Part shown: piece after piece, positions 55,123 to 64,000 of the stretch
Layout: each line of letters begins with the position of its first letter
How positions within the stretch are numbered: position 1 is the stretch's first letter
Assembly: GCA_900105895.1 (NCBI GenBank)
Contig: FNSH01000002.1
Span: forward strand, 62,001 to 126,000
Direction of reading: 5' to 3'
Length of the DNA stretch: 64,000 bases
Source: Atopobium minutum
GTDB lineage: Bacteria > Actinomycetota > Coriobacteriia > Coriobacteriales > Atopobiaceae
Notes under the pieces: generated by a model
What the model was told of the DNA's origin: nothing
What the model saw: the letters and a program-made list of their open reading frames with translations, nothing else
Databases searched by the model: none
Position numbers and translations under genes: made by a program

Positions 55123-55881
55123 ATGTCAGAAGAGAAGAACATGCAGCTGGTTGTTGTGCGTCATGGTGAGAGTGAGTGGAATAAGCTCAATCTTTTCACC
55201 GGCTGGACCGACGTAGATCTTACCGATACTGGTCGAGCTGAGGCTGCTGCTGGCGGAAAGGCACTCAAGGAGGCAGGTTATGACTTTGACGTCTGCCATA
55301 CCTCCCTTCTCAAGCGCGCTATCCACACGCTCAATATTATTCTTGACGAGATGGACCGCGCCTGGCTGCCCGTACACAAGACCTATAAACTCAATGAGCG
55401 TCATTACGGTGAACTTCAGGGTAAAAACAAGGCCGAAACTCTTGAGCAGTACGGCGAAGAGAAGTTCATGCAGTGGCGTCGTAGCTATGATATTCAACCC
55501 CCTGCACTAACCCCTGGTGATCCTAGGGATCCCCACGTACTTGAGCTCTTCCGTGATGTACCTGCCGATGAGCTTCCCTTTACTGAGTGCCTGAAGGACA
55601 CCGTTGCCCGTGCATGGCCGTACTTTGAGCAGGAGATTAAGCCTGAGCTCGAAGCCGGTAAGCGTGTACTGATTGCCGCTCATGGCAACAGCCTTCGTGC
55701 TCTTGTTATGCAGCTTGAAGGTCTTAGTGAAGAAGAAATCATTAAGGTCAACATCCCTACCGGTGTGCCTCTGTCCTATACCTTTGACAAGGACTGGAAC
55801 ATTGTAGATAAGCACTACATCGGTGACGCCGCAACCATTGAGGCAAAGATTAACGCGGTAGCTAACCAGGGTAAGAAGTAA
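55123..55881 (+). CDS. gpmA: 2,3-bisphosphoglycerate-dependent phosphoglycerate mutase
   Basis: The 252-residue enzyme has the catalytic His motif VVVRHGESEWN and the second His in IAAHGNSLRAL, with NERHYGELQGKNK between. It interconverts 3- and 2-phosphoglycerate in glycolysis. A strong aggaga precedes the ATG. It is monocistronic, ended by a clear terminator. Confidence 0.96.
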   Translation: MSEEKNMQLVVVRHGESEWNKLNLFTGWTDVDLTDTGRAEAAAGGKALKEAGYDFDVCHTSLLKRAIHTLNIILDEMDRAWLPVHKTYKLNERHYGELQGKNKAETLEQYGEEKFMQWRRSYDIQPPALTPGDPRDPHVLELFRDVPADELPFTECLKDTVARAWPYFEQEIKPELEAGKRVLIAAHGNSLRALVMQLEGLSEEEIIKVNIPTGVPLSYTFDKDWNIVDKHYIGDAATIEAKINAVANQGKK

Positions 55882-55915
55882 GTTGCTCGAGTAAAGCTAA
55901 GATGCACTCATAATC

Positions 55916-55960
55916 AAAAGCTTGTTGGCTTGCAAAACAGTCAACAAGCTTTTCTTCTTT
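55916..55960 (+). terminator. Terminator after gpmA
   Basis: Perfect 12-bp arms aaaagcttgttg (55916-55927) and caacaagctttt (55942-55953), followed by cttcttt. Confidence 0.9.
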
Positions 55961-56013
55961 GCTTACAACAGACCCATCACTATCCAATGCAATTCATATA
56001 AAGAAGAGTAACC

Positions 56014-56331
56014 ATGGAAGAAAACGTAAACACACCAACAACTACGCCTACAGAAGAACCGCTATCGCCAATTAAAAAGTATGCCGCAACAGCAAAAAAG
56101 GCACTTATGGGATCAATAGTCGCGCTTCTTCTTTGCTCGTTCGGGTTAGCAATGGCTGGTAGCGCTGTAGAAAAAGCACAGCAAGACGTGGTTCAAGCAG
56201 AATCTATTTCGTATAAAGGCTATGACGATATGTCTTCCCAAAAAGCAGCGAACGCCGCTAATCTTAAAGTCTTTATGGACGGGCTAGCTAATTTGGCTAT
56301 CATTTCTACAGGAATTAGTGCAATGGCCTAG
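56014..56331 (+). CDS. Small membrane protein of unknown function
   Basis: The 105-residue protein has a Thr/Pro/Glu-rich N-terminus, a membrane segment (residues 32-50, LMGSIVALLLCSFGLAMAG), a polar middle and a weakly hydrophobic C-terminal segment. agaag precedes the ATG. No family is recognised. It has its own terminator. Confidence 0.6.
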   Translation: MEENVNTPTTTPTEEPLSPIKKYAATAKKALMGSIVALLLCSFGLAMAGSAVEKAQQDVVQAESISYKGYDDMSSQKAANAANLKVFMDGLANLAIISTGISAMA

Positions 56332-56397
56332 ATTGGCTCTTCTATGTTAGTAGCATACAAAGAATCATAGTCCAGCTTTTCAAATAAAGGTTCATTG

Positions 56398-56428
56398 AAC
56401 GTCACCTATAAAGGGTGGCGTTTTTTGT
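56398..56428 (+). terminator. Terminator after the small membrane protein gene
   Basis: Arms 56398-56406 and 56414-56422 (aacgtcacc with ggtggcgtt, one mismatch) are followed by TTTTTT. Confidence 0.8.
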
Positions 56429-56511
56429 TGCTCGTGTTGTTCGTAACACGCACAAACAAACCGCAAAGCACTAACTAACCACTTCTCCAGAGTTCTTTTT
56501 ATGGAAAATTT

Positions 56512-56546
56512 TTCGCTACCAAATTCGCAACCAATTCGCTACCAAA
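56512..56546. repeat. Three tandem 11-12-bp iterons beside tRNA-Val
   Basis: ttcgctaccaaa (56512-56523), ttcgcaaccaa (56524-56534) and ttcgctaccaaa (56535-56546) are head to tail just past the tRNA-Val terminator. Such repeats next to a tRNA can be integrase arm sites or an attachment-site trace. Confidence 0.65.
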
Positions 56547-56552
56547 CAAAAA

Positions 56553-56579
56553 AGGCCAGACGAAAACACCGTCTGACCT
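56553..56579 (-). terminator. Terminator of tRNA-Val
   Basis: Arms aggccagacg (56553-56562) and cgtctgacct (56570-56579), one mismatch; on the minus strand TTTTTTG follows. Confidence 0.8.
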
Positions 56580-56587
56580 GCTATTTT

Positions 56588-56662
56588 TGGTGGGCGATAC
56601 AAGATTTGAACTTGTGGCCTCTTCCGTGTCAGGGAAGCGCTCTCCCCCTGAGCTAATCGCCC
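56588..56662 (-). tRNA. tRNA-Val (GAC)
   Basis: Acceptor GGGCGAT pairs with ATCGCCC, the anticodon loop CTGACAC gives GAC, the T-loop is GTTCAAATC, and the CCA end is encoded (56588-56590). Confidence 0.95.
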
Positions 56663-56750
56663 GAATGCACTACAAAATGTAGCGGAGGTAACTATACGAC
56701 AATAACAGCTGTCGTGCAAGGTATATTTTGTAATCCTCCACCCATCTTAC

Positions 56751-58406
56751 TTATCTCACAACACCGTGACGCGCTGCAAATTGTTTTATGGCCATCATAT
56801 ACGCTTTACGCTGCTCAGAAGTCCACGTACTAATAGCACCTGAAATAATAAGCGCTTGGGTATTGCCCGTAAACGCATCTATCACTTGGTTACGACGACC
56901 CTCTTTTAAAACCGAAGGGTCATTACACACCAGCACACCAGGATCTACACCAAATGCATGCCCGTTGAGGCTTTGACGAGCAGCAATGGTACGAAGAGCA
57001 TGTTTGGTACTCTTGCGCTCTCGGGTGTTAAGGCGGCCAAACATGCGGCCATCCCAATCACTGCTGGTACCACAAGAAATCTCACAAAACTGTGCACGAC
57101 CAATCGCACAACAAAGCTGCGCAGCACCCAACGAGATACTGCATTTCTCGCCAGCTGCTGCACGAATGATATCCAAAGCAGCGCAGGTAAGTTGAGCACG
57201 ATTATGACCGGCATGATCGATAAGGGCGGCGGCATAGGTATAGTCAATCTTAAGATACTCAAACCCCCACTCATGCACTGCCGTATGTACTACTGTGCGG
57301 ATATAAGCCTGGACTTCCTTATTACACACATCAAGTGCGTACAGACCACCATTGTTGGCACTCACTTTTTGGGGCTTACCCTCAATATCAGTGAGAAGCC
57401 AATCCGGATGTTCACGCACTACCACGGACTGCTTCTGGGCAACAAAGGGAGCCAACCATAAAGCTGGACGCAGGCCTGTGTCACGAATTGCTTGTGCAAT
57501 TTCTGCCATGCCATGAGGGAAGCGTTCAGAATGAGGATTAAGCCAGTCTCCCACCGTGCAATAACCCTCTCCTATCTGAAATACCTTATCAATACCGGCG
57601 AAGTGTAACTTTGATTCCGCCAACAGATCGGTAAAAGCAGTAAGACTTTTGTGTACACCAGACTCGTTGACATCTGCCACACGAGCCTGTTCAGAAGCAG
57701 CGGTAGGATGCGTTATACCATCGTAGCTCGTAGTATATCCAATAGTAGGTCGGGCATCCAGCGAGTGGATTGCATAGCGACCAAGCCAATGGCGCGTAAC
57801 GTTTTCCATCGTGCCAGAAAGGATGCACACCGCCAAAATATCATAGTCTACCTTGGGCTCTAAAGCTGCAGCGGAAGGCTCCTTCTCAAATGAAAGCAAT
57901 TCTTTTGATGCACTCTGACGGATAAGCGTAAGACCGTCATGCTCGTCCAAAGAGCCAAACAGGGTAACGTTAGAACCACGCCGCATATACCCATAGGTGA
58001 AGCCATGTTGATGGCCAGCCTGGGAATCCTGTTTTACAAAGCGGTAATCACCAATAACGTCTGCCGCAGTAGCGTTGATAAGAGAACGGGGATAAAACGG
58101 TAGCGCTTTAGTCTTACCAGAGACAGATTGTTCATAGCAATCGGTATCCGATTGATAGCCATTAAAAAAGATGGTCTGAGCATCCTTTTGGGGTACCTTG
58201 AGCACCATCGTAAGTTGGTCAATAACTATCCATTTGGTTGGCACAACATGTATATGCCACTCGTCCTTCTCGGCCTGGACGTAAAAGCCAATCTCACGAG
58301 CATAGGCAACGGGTCTTGCCACGCGGTCGCTACCCAAAAAAAGCTCATAGCGAGCACGTTCTCCTGGAATATGATATGTAAGCTTTACTGATTGCAGCGG
58401 ATTCAT
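56751..58406 (-). CDS. GH36-like glycoside hydrolase (alpha-galactosidase family)
   Basis: The 551-residue protein starts at ATG 58406 after aaaggag. The C-terminal half is a TIM barrel with GLRPALWLAPFVAQKQS, the likely nucleophile Asp in YLKIDYTYAA, and an acid/base Asp near SSDWDGRM. The N-terminal half is a beta-sandwich. It lacks a signal peptide, so it acts in the cytoplasm. The family includes alpha-galactosidases and related enzymes; the substrate is uncertain. Confidence 0.85.
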   Translation of the reverse strand: MNPLQSVKLTYHIPGERARYELFLGSDRVARPVAYAREIGFYVQAEKDEWHIHVVPTKWIVIDQLTMVLKVPQKDAQTIFFNGYQSDTDCYEQSVSGKTKALPFYPRSLINATAADVIGDYRFVKQDSQAGHQHGFTYGYMRRGSNVTLFGSLDEHDGLTLIRQSASKELLSFEKEPSAAALEPKVDYDILAVCILSGTMENVTRHWLGRYAIHSLDARPTIGYTTSYDGITHPTAASEQARVADVNESGVHKSLTAFTDLLAESKLHFAGIDKVFQIGEGYCTVGDWLNPHSERFPHGMAEIAQAIRDTGLRPALWLAPFVAQKQSVVVREHPDWLLTDIEGKPQKVSANNGGLYALDVCNKEVQAYIRTVVHTAVHEWGFEYLKIDYTYAAALIDHAGHNRAQLTCAALDIIRAAAGEKCSISLGAAQLCCAIGRAQFCEISCGTSSDWDGRMFGRLNTRERKSTKHALRTIAARQSLNGHAFGVDPGVLVCNDPSVLKEGRRNQVIDAFTGNTQALIISGAISTWTSEQRKAYMMAIKQFAARHGVVR

Positions 58407-58596
58407 CTATGGCTCCTTTGCTTGCTTTACTTATTTTACGTGTTGCGGCTTTACGGGTGCAAGATGTGCTTTGTTGGTGCTAAGCTTTTTTATGTGACCG
58501 TTCAGTTTTTGTAAGTAGACGTCACATAATCCGTGTATGAGACGCATACATTCCATACACAGCACGGTATTGTCTTATTTTGCTTTGGAGGTAGCT

Positions 58597-59988
58597 GTGG
58601 ACAGGATTGCAGATTCCCAAAACCTTATTTCGTTTATTCAAAACTCTCCCAGTATGTTTCATACTGCAGCAACTATTTGCAAGACGTTAGACCAAAATGG
58701 CTTTATCTATTTGCCTGAGGGTTCGGATTGGTCGGGTTGCATTACAGCAGGTAAAAACTATTACACTACACGCAACGGCTCCAGTGTTATTGCGTGTAAG
58801 GTAGGTGCCCACGCGCTAGATGGACTTGCCAGCAAGAGTGCCTCAGATAAGGCCAACCCATCAGATCAGTCTAATCAAACGGCACCGTTCCATTTTCAGA
58901 TTGTTGCTTCCCACGCTGACTCCCCCAGCTTTAAACTCAAAGCACAGCCCACACTGCAGGGTCCGCACAGCTATGTACGCCTCAGCGTTGAAGGCTACGG
59001 CGGCATGATCAACTCAACTTGGCTGGATCGCCCTCTAGGATTAGCTGGTCGTGTGCTGGTACGCACCAAAAGCGGTATTCAAAGCCGCCTATACAATTCC
59101 AATGCAGACGTTGCACTGATTCCTCATGTTGCTATCCATCTTAACCGTGAGGCCAATAAGGGCTTTGAATACAATCATGCTGTGGATCTTTGCCCGCTCT
59201 TCTCGGCAGGAGAGCTAGAAGAAGCAGATGTCATGCGTATGGTTGCTCGCGGGCTAGAAGTGGATGCGGCCGATATTGTGGCCCATGACCTCTATCTGGT
59301 TAATCGTCAACGCGCTTGCGTATGGGGTGCAGCCAACGAGTTTGTATCCTCACCTAAACTGGATGACCTACAGTGCACCTTTGCCAGTCTTAAAGCATTC
59401 ACTCAATCCAACAACGAGCATACCATTAGTGTGATGAGCTGTTTTGATAACGAGGAAGTGGGATCGTGTACCAAACAGGGCGCGCTCTCCACCCTGCTGC
59501 ACGACAGCTTGCTGCGCCTATCTTTGAGTATGGGTGCGGATGAACAGGACTATTTACGTGCACTTTCCGCCAGCTTTATGGTGAGCTTTGATAATGCCCA
59601 TGCCCTGCATCCCAATCATCCCGAACTCTACGATGCCACCAATCAGTGCTTCCTTAACAAGGGTCCCGTTATTAAAGAGTGCGCTAACCAAAGCTATACA
59701 ACGGATGCCTTTAGTCGTGCCGTTTTTGTTGCGGTATGCGAGAAGGCCGGTGTACCTACACAGCTCTTTTCCAACCGCTCTGACAGAAGAGGCGGCTCTA
59801 CCTTGGGTAACTTATCAAACATCCAGGTAAGCATCCATGCTGTAGACGTAGGCCTGCCGCAGCTTGCTATGCATTCCAGCTATGAAACGGCTGGTAGTGC
59901 CGATACAAGCTATGCTATTGCAGCATTGCAGGAGTTTTACAATACCAACGTCATTATCGACGGTGCCTCTACCATTGAGCTGCGCTGA
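58597..59988 (+). CDS. M18-family aspartyl aminopeptidase
   Basis: GTG 58597 is chosen because GGAGG (58587-58591) is five bases upstream; the open frame to 58537 lacks one. The 463-residue enzyme has the metal ligands in SHADSPSFK and SCFDNEEVGS and the late His in MHSSYETAG. It removes N-terminal acidic residues in the cytosol. Confidence 0.92.
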   Translation: MDRIADSQNLISFIQNSPSMFHTAATICKTLDQNGFIYLPEGSDWSGCITAGKNYYTTRNGSSVIACKVGAHALDGLASKSASDKANPSDQSNQTAPFHFQIVASHADSPSFKLKAQPTLQGPHSYVRLSVEGYGGMINSTWLDRPLGLAGRVLVRTKSGIQSRLYNSNADVALIPHVAIHLNREANKGFEYNHAVDLCPLFSAGELEEADVMRMVARGLEVDAADIVAHDLYLVNRQRACVWGAANEFVSSPKLDDLQCTFASLKAFTQSNNEHTISVMSCFDNEEVGSCTKQGALSTLLHDSLLRLSLSMGADEQDYLRALSASFMVSFDNAHALHPNHPELYDATNQCFLNKGPVIKECANQSYTTDAFSRAVFVAVCEKAGVPTQLFSNRSDRRGGSTLGNLSNIQVSIHAVDVGLPQLAMHSSYETAGSADTSYAIAALQEFYNTNVIIDGASTIELR

Positions 59989-59999
59989 GAGTCCAGCGC

Positions 60000-60989
60000 T
60001 TACCGCCCGTTATGCAAGTGCTTGGCTGGATCTTCCTGCCAAGCTTGCTTGCTTGTTTCTTTAATCAAATAGACGGGACGGTCTTTTACTTCCAGGTAAA
60101 TTTTGGATAGGTAAAAGCCAATGATGCCCAAACCGAAGGTGATAAAACCGGTCGCCAGCAAAATCATTGCCATCAAAGAAGGCCAGCCAGAAACAGGATC
60201 GCCAAACAGCAGCGCACGAACCACAACAAAAATAAGGGCAAGAAGCGCCAATACGGACATCACAGCACCAATAGCCATAAGCATTTCCAGCGGCTTTACG
60301 GTATACGCAACAATACCGTCAAAAGCATAGCGAACCAAAGACCAAAACGACCAGTTAGTCTCCCCTGCCGCACGTTCTACATTAGAGTACTCAATCCAGG
60401 TAGTGGGATACCCTACCCAGCCAAACAAGCCCTTGGTAAAGCGGTTGTACTCACCGCAAGAAAGCACTGCCTCAACAAAGCGCTTAGACATAACAGAAAA
60501 GTCACGCGCACCATCGCGTAAATCTAAATCTGTCACATGAGACATGAGTCCGTAAAAACGGCGAGCAAACCAAGAACGAATAGGCGGTTCACCCTCGCGA
60601 GAAGTGCGACGCACCGCAATGCGGTCATACTCACCGCCAAGCGCTAAGTCGCACATCTGAGGCAATAAGCTGGGAGGATCTTGCAGATCAACATCTATAA
60701 CCGCAATCAAATCGCCACATTGAACAGCCGCTTGCAAGCCCGCTAATAACGCTGCTTCTTTCCCAAAATTGCGTGAGAAGGATAGGTATGACACTTCTTC
60801 ATGAGCTGCTGCCAGCTTGCGCAACTTTTCCAAAGTATGGTCCTGAGAGCCATCATCTACAAACACAAAGCGCAATGCCACCCCACGTTGAGCCAGTTCC
60901 TTTATCTCGATCGAATGCGCAGTGGCATAGAACAGCTCTACAGTTTGCTCCTCATTGTGGCAAGGAACAACAAGGGATAAACGAGTCAT
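60000..60989 (-). CDS. GT2 glycosyltransferase (GtrB/DPM1-like) with two C-terminal membrane helices
   Basis: The 329-residue protein has the GT-A catalytic residues in VVPCHNEEQTV, FVDDGSQD and VIDVDLQDPP. Two membrane segments lie at residues 235-300. Such enzymes transfer glucose or another sugar to polyprenyl phosphate. The product is a donor for a GT-C enzyme, which fits the adjacent upstream gene. Confidence 0.9.
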   Translation of the reverse strand: MTRLSLVVPCHNEEQTVELFYATAHSIEIKELAQRGVALRFVFVDDGSQDHTLEKLRKLAAAHEEVSYLSFSRNFGKEAALLAGLQAAVQCGDLIAVIDVDLQDPPSLLPQMCDLALGGEYDRIAVRRTSREGEPPIRSWFARRFYGLMSHVTDLDLRDGARDFSVMSKRFVEAVLSCGEYNRFTKGLFGWVGYPTTWIEYSNVERAAGETNWSFWSLVRYAFDGIVAYTVKPLEMLMAIGAVMSVLALLALIFVVVRALLFGDPVSGWPSLMAMILLATGFITFGLGIIGFYLSKIYLEVKDRPVYLIKETSKQAWQEDPAKHLHNGR

Positions 60990-60996
60990 ATATGAT

Positions 60997-62745
60997 CTAC
61001 GGCCTCTCCAAAATAGAAATGGTCCACATATTGGACTTATAAGGACGCCAAAACGTCTTTGATTCTACAACGGATGCACCTATCTTGCGGGCAAACTCTT
61101 GTGCTGCTTGATCATCTGAGCCATTGCCTATGTATATCATGCGTCCATGCTGCTCCTTAGCGTGGGCAGCTACATCATCTACCAGTTCAATGGAAGGCGT
61201 ATAGGCTTCATACGCACGCATTTTGGTGGGAATGAGGATGGTGGACTCAGGTACATAGATAGACAGCGGCGCTGCGGCAACAATATTGCTGCCAATGTTG
61301 CCTTCTGAATATACCGGGAGCAAGGACCCACCATCTGTATGCACGACATCGCGATAGTAATCCACCACAGCCCAGTTGCGCCAGTCATAACTTGCTTTGC
61401 AAATCTGCAGCTGATTAGCACCACCTAAAATGGCATAACTGAGTATCGCAACACCTAACAATACCTTTTTAGTAAAAAGCCCTTTGCCTAATGGTGCCTT
61501 ATCCCATGCTGCAGCTGCATCATTAGACACAGCAGTATCTTGAGTAGACCCTGCATGAGCACTAGAAGCGCCATCTTCTATAAGCTTTGCAAATAACACC
61601 GCTAGTGCCAAACAGGCAGCGCCTGCGATGCACGATAAATACCGTGCCTGCATGATGGACTGATGAATCGCAAGAGACAAACCTGCAGATAGCAAAATAG
61701 TGCCGTACAGCAACAATAAGGGCATGCTCAACGCACCAGAAAGGCTGACGATAGAGCAGCTCCGTTGCAGCTGGGTACTCAGCATATGATGGGTTTTCTT
61801 TGCCCTTACTAGGTCTTTAATGTATACAGCTAAGGCGATCACGATAAGAATCATCAAGACAAAAAACGCGATACGTGGAATAAGCACCTCAAGATCAAGG
61901 TTTTGACTTTTGATGATGCCATCAATTGCTACCGAACGTATGGGAAACTCTATAAATTCAAGGAGGGTTTGAGGAAAATAAAACTCTATCCAATACTCCT
62001 GAGAAACCCCTTTAACCTGCGACATCATAGCATGGATCCAAGGAGCGTAGGCAAGCAAGCACACTACTGCACCAAGCATGAAACTACGCAATGCCTTGCG
62101 GGCACCCTGCGATTTTATCGCCAGCTCATACTCAATGGTAATGAGCAACACAGCCATGCAGACAAAGGCACCAATAGCAGAATAGTAGTGCGTATAAGCA
62201 GATGCCAAAGCAAACCCAAAAGCAAACAGCCACCAAGAAGTAGGAATACCCTTAAAGCCCTCTTGAGTAAGCAGGCCTAAACAAATTCGCCGGGTATAGA
62301 TGAGCACAAGCATAGTAAATACTGCAGCCCAAGAATACATGCGCACATCAACGGATTCTTGCATGCCCCAAGGGCTCATCAAGACAAAAAAGGTAAACAG
62401 GATGGCGGTGACGTTGTCATAATCCTTACGAATATGTGTCCAGCCCAACAAGCCTAACACCGCAGTTCCCACAAGCGAGAAAAGCCGCATAGCAAGAATG
62501 CTTTTACCAAAGATCAAATACACTACATGAAGCATGCAATAATACAAAACAGGATGTACGTCTGCTGCACCAATGCGCCAAATGTCCGGAAAGGATTTGG
62601 TAGCAAGCGCCACAGAATAGCTCTCATCAAACCAAATTTGACCATGAGCTACATCAAGTGCATTGATAGCTATGCCAACAACAAACACCGCTACAAAAAG
62701 CACTGCAGCACGATGTTGCTTTATCCAAGCAATAAGCTGTTTCAT
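60997..62745 (-). CDS. GT39/ArnT-like polytopic glycosyltransferase
   Basis: The 582-residue protein has about 11-12 membrane segments. The first loop carries the catalytic-type acidic pair in IWFDESYSVAL, as in PMT/ArnT enzymes. It would use the polyprenyl-linked sugar made by the GtrB-like enzyme 7 bases downstream to decorate a wall polymer or protein. Its ATG overlaps the yccF stop (TAATG). Confidence 0.85.
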   Translation of the reverse strand: MKQLIAWIKQHRAAVLFVAVFVVGIAINALDVAHGQIWFDESYSVALATKSFPDIWRIGAADVHPVLYYCMLHVVYLIFGKSILAMRLFSLVGTAVLGLLGWTHIRKDYDNVTAILFTFFVLMSPWGMQESVDVRMYSWAAVFTMLVLIYTRRICLGLLTQEGFKGIPTSWWLFAFGFALASAYTHYYSAIGAFVCMAVLLITIEYELAIKSQGARKALRSFMLGAVVCLLAYAPWIHAMMSQVKGVSQEYWIEFYFPQTLLEFIEFPIRSVAIDGIIKSQNLDLEVLIPRIAFFVLMILIVIALAVYIKDLVRAKKTHHMLSTQLQRSCSIVSLSGALSMPLLLLYGTILLSAGLSLAIHQSIMQARYLSCIAGAACLALAVLFAKLIEDGASSAHAGSTQDTAVSNDAAAAWDKAPLGKGLFTKKVLLGVAILSYAILGGANQLQICKASYDWRNWAVVDYYRDVVHTDGGSLLPVYSEGNIGSNIVAAAPLSIYVPESTILIPTKMRAYEAYTPSIELVDDVAAHAKEQHGRMIYIGNGSDDQAAQEFARKIGASVVESKTFWRPYKSNMWTISILERP

Positions 62746-63113
62746 TACAACACCTCGGCGCCAAAGGGAGCAAGGGACAGACGCGCCATTTTAAAAAGCT
62801 GCATACCAAAAGGAATGCCAATGATGGTCAAACAGTACACCAGACCAATGAGTGTGTAATATGCGGCCATCAAAATCCCTGCACAGACGCACCAAACAAT
62901 ATTAGCAACGATACTTACACTAGAACCATTCCAAACAATCTGTGCACCAAAGGGCATAAGCGTGAGACGTGCCATCTTAAACGCTTGCAATCCCAGGGGG
63001 ATACCAATAACGGTACAGCAAAAAAAGATACCGACCACAAGCCACGCGAGAGCCGTCGTAATACCACCTAAAATGATCCAAACAATATTACCCAGCAATT
63101 GACCAAAACTCAC
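62745..63113 (-). CDS. yccF: YccF-domain inner membrane protein
   Basis: The 122-residue protein has two copies of the YccF motif (VIGIPLGLQAFKMARLTLMPFGA and later VIGIPFGMQLF) and four hydrophobic stretches. The role is unknown. It is coupled to the GT39 gene by a one-base overlap. Confidence 0.92.
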   Translation of the reverse strand: MSFGQLLGNIVWIILGGITTALAWLVVGIFFCCTVIGIPLGLQAFKMARLTLMPFGAQIVWNGSSVSIVANIVWCVCAGILMAAYYTLIGLVYCLTIIGIPFGMQLFKMARLSLAPFGAEVL

Positions 63114-63211
63114 AGCATTTTCCTTATCTTTACTCGCTCGTTATACGCACGTTATCCATGCTTGCTCGCTACATGCACTCATTGGGTGCACGTACCTACA
63201 AGCCCTCACTC

Positions 63212-64000
63212 TTAATTAAATTTGACAATCTTGCCTGCAATACGATAGCCACCCATGGTGATCTTGGTGCCCAACTTGGTAGGCAGATTAGTGCTCACAC
63301 CAACAACCCCCCAGCGACAACGACGATACAAGCGGTGGTCATATTCATTCAAATCATTCCACAGTTTTTCCAGCTCATCCATCGCATCTTCGTGGTCAGA
63401 CAACTTGGAAAAGACAGAACAGATTGCCATCATAATGATGAAGTAATTAACCATATAGCTGCGCAGTTTTATGGATTCAATATCTTTATACAGGTGATAT
63501 GACTTCATCATAATGCGTGTTATGCGCACCTGCTGATCAATGCGGCCAGCCATGACGGTCTCATTAACCGACTGATCTTCTCGGCCAATAAAATAGCGGT
63601 AGAGATCCACATCCAAATAGTACAAACGCTTGCAGCGAGGCAACGGTACAAAAGCATAGATGTTATCAACGTAAAACGTATGAGGAGGCAACGGCGTACC
63701 ACCATCCGCTCGCAAAATATCTGAGCGATAACACAGGGAATGCATGAGGAGGTTTTGCCACATGTGGAAATGACCCACCTCGTCCCAGGTAAACACCTTA
63801 TTGGAAGGCAAGATACTACGATACGAAACATAGTTGCGCGTGTTGTCCGCAGTATGCTCGTATACATAATTAGTAATGACCAGATCAAGCTGCTTGTTGT
63901 CCGCCTCAGACTGGCGCAGGGTATCCAACAATGCAGCTAAGGCATCTGCATTCAGCCAGTCATCCGAGTCCACAACTTTATAAAATACGCCCTCTGCTGC
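63212..64000 (-). CDS. GT2 glycosyltransferase, N-terminus beyond the window
   Basis: The frame is open to the window end and has the DxD-type motif VVDSDDWL near residue 10 of the visible part, then a C-terminal domain typical of EpsJ-like transferases. The first ATG-equivalent inside the window (GTG 63973) falls in the middle of the conserved motif, so the true start is upstream. It probably belongs to the surface-glycan cluster. Confidence 0.88.
   Translation of the reverse strand, partial: AAEGVFYKVVDSDDWLNADALAALLDTLRQSEADNKQLDLVITNYVYEHTADNTRNYVSYRSILPSNKVFTWDEVGHFHMWQNLLMHSLCYRSDILRADGGTPLPPHTFYVDNIYAFVPLPRCKRLYYLDVDLYRYFIGREDQSVNETVMAGRIDQQVRITRIMMKSYHLYKDIESIKLRSYMVNYFIIMMAICSVFSKLSDHEDAMDELEKLWNDLNEYDHRLYRRCRWGVVGVSTNLPTKLGTKITMGGYRIAGKIVKFN

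Overview
The window reads as one chromosomal segment of a low-to-mid GC anaerobic or facultative actinobacterium, most likely an oral or gut Atopobiaceae member (Lancefieldella/Atopobium-like). This is inferred from the overall base composition, an LPXTG surface protein, anaerobic glycyl-radical metabolism, FprA, encoded tRNA CCA ends and strong GGAGG ribosome binding sites. It is not a phage or plasmid: most genes are housekeeping or accessory metabolism in short operons on both strands.

Layout: 1-12.7 kb carries an azlCD exporter with a divergent TetR regulator and a clear dyad operator, an HD protein, a CmpB-like membrane protein, a very large MacB-type ABC protein, an acyl-ACP thioesterase, a Y-family polymerase with its YolD-like partner, a DJ-1 protein, an alkyltransferase-like protein, a frameshifted methionine sulfoxide reductase, a U32 protein and an AT-rich DUF3825 gene. 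12.8-17 kb is an iron-type ABC importer (binding protein, double permease, ATPase) whose permease is interrupted by a frameshift at a homopolymer. 17-20 kb has an NdpA-like gene followed by two decayed surface-protein fragments. 20.3-26.8 kb is a phosphate regulon (response regulator, sensor kinase, pstS, pstC, pstA, pstB; no phoU) with visibly higher GC than its neighbours.

27-34 kb holds two paralogous LtaS-type phosphoglycerol transferases flanking a divergent acyltransferase, then a LOG-family gene and a small membrane protein. 34.8-36.5 kb is AT-rich and contains remnants resembling a toxin domain and its immunity partner, a PPOX-family gene, and a pair of tRNAs. 36.7-45.5 kb holds FprA, a methyltransferase, MATE, a UDG-like protein, threonine aldolase, a ZIP transporter and a P-type ATPase.

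45.6-54.9 kb is the most interesting region. It encodes a PflD-type glycyl radical enzyme and its activase, a fructose-6-phosphate aldolase, a GldA dehydrogenase, fructose-like PTS IIB and IIC, and a DeoR regulator. This matches the E. coli frwCB-pflDC-fsaB-gldA gene set, assigned to catabolism of 1,5-anhydrohexitols to 1,2-propanediol ('anhydroglycolysis'). It is interrupted by an LPXTG surface protein gene with tandem operator dyads. 55-64 kb has gpmA, a small membrane protein, tRNA-Val, a GH36-like glycosidase, an M18 aminopeptidase and a cell-surface glycosyltransferase cluster.

Two sequence-level patterns cross the window. Several genes have short tandem repeats that begin at or span the stop codon (tetR, ndpA, ltaE, gldA, pflD). 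The heptamer CGAGAAG/CTTCTCG occurs about 43 times by hand count, where roughly 8 are expected at random. Four genes (msrC, the iron-type permease, the LPXTG protein, deoR) are each restored to family length by a single-base indel, which could be real decay or assembly error.
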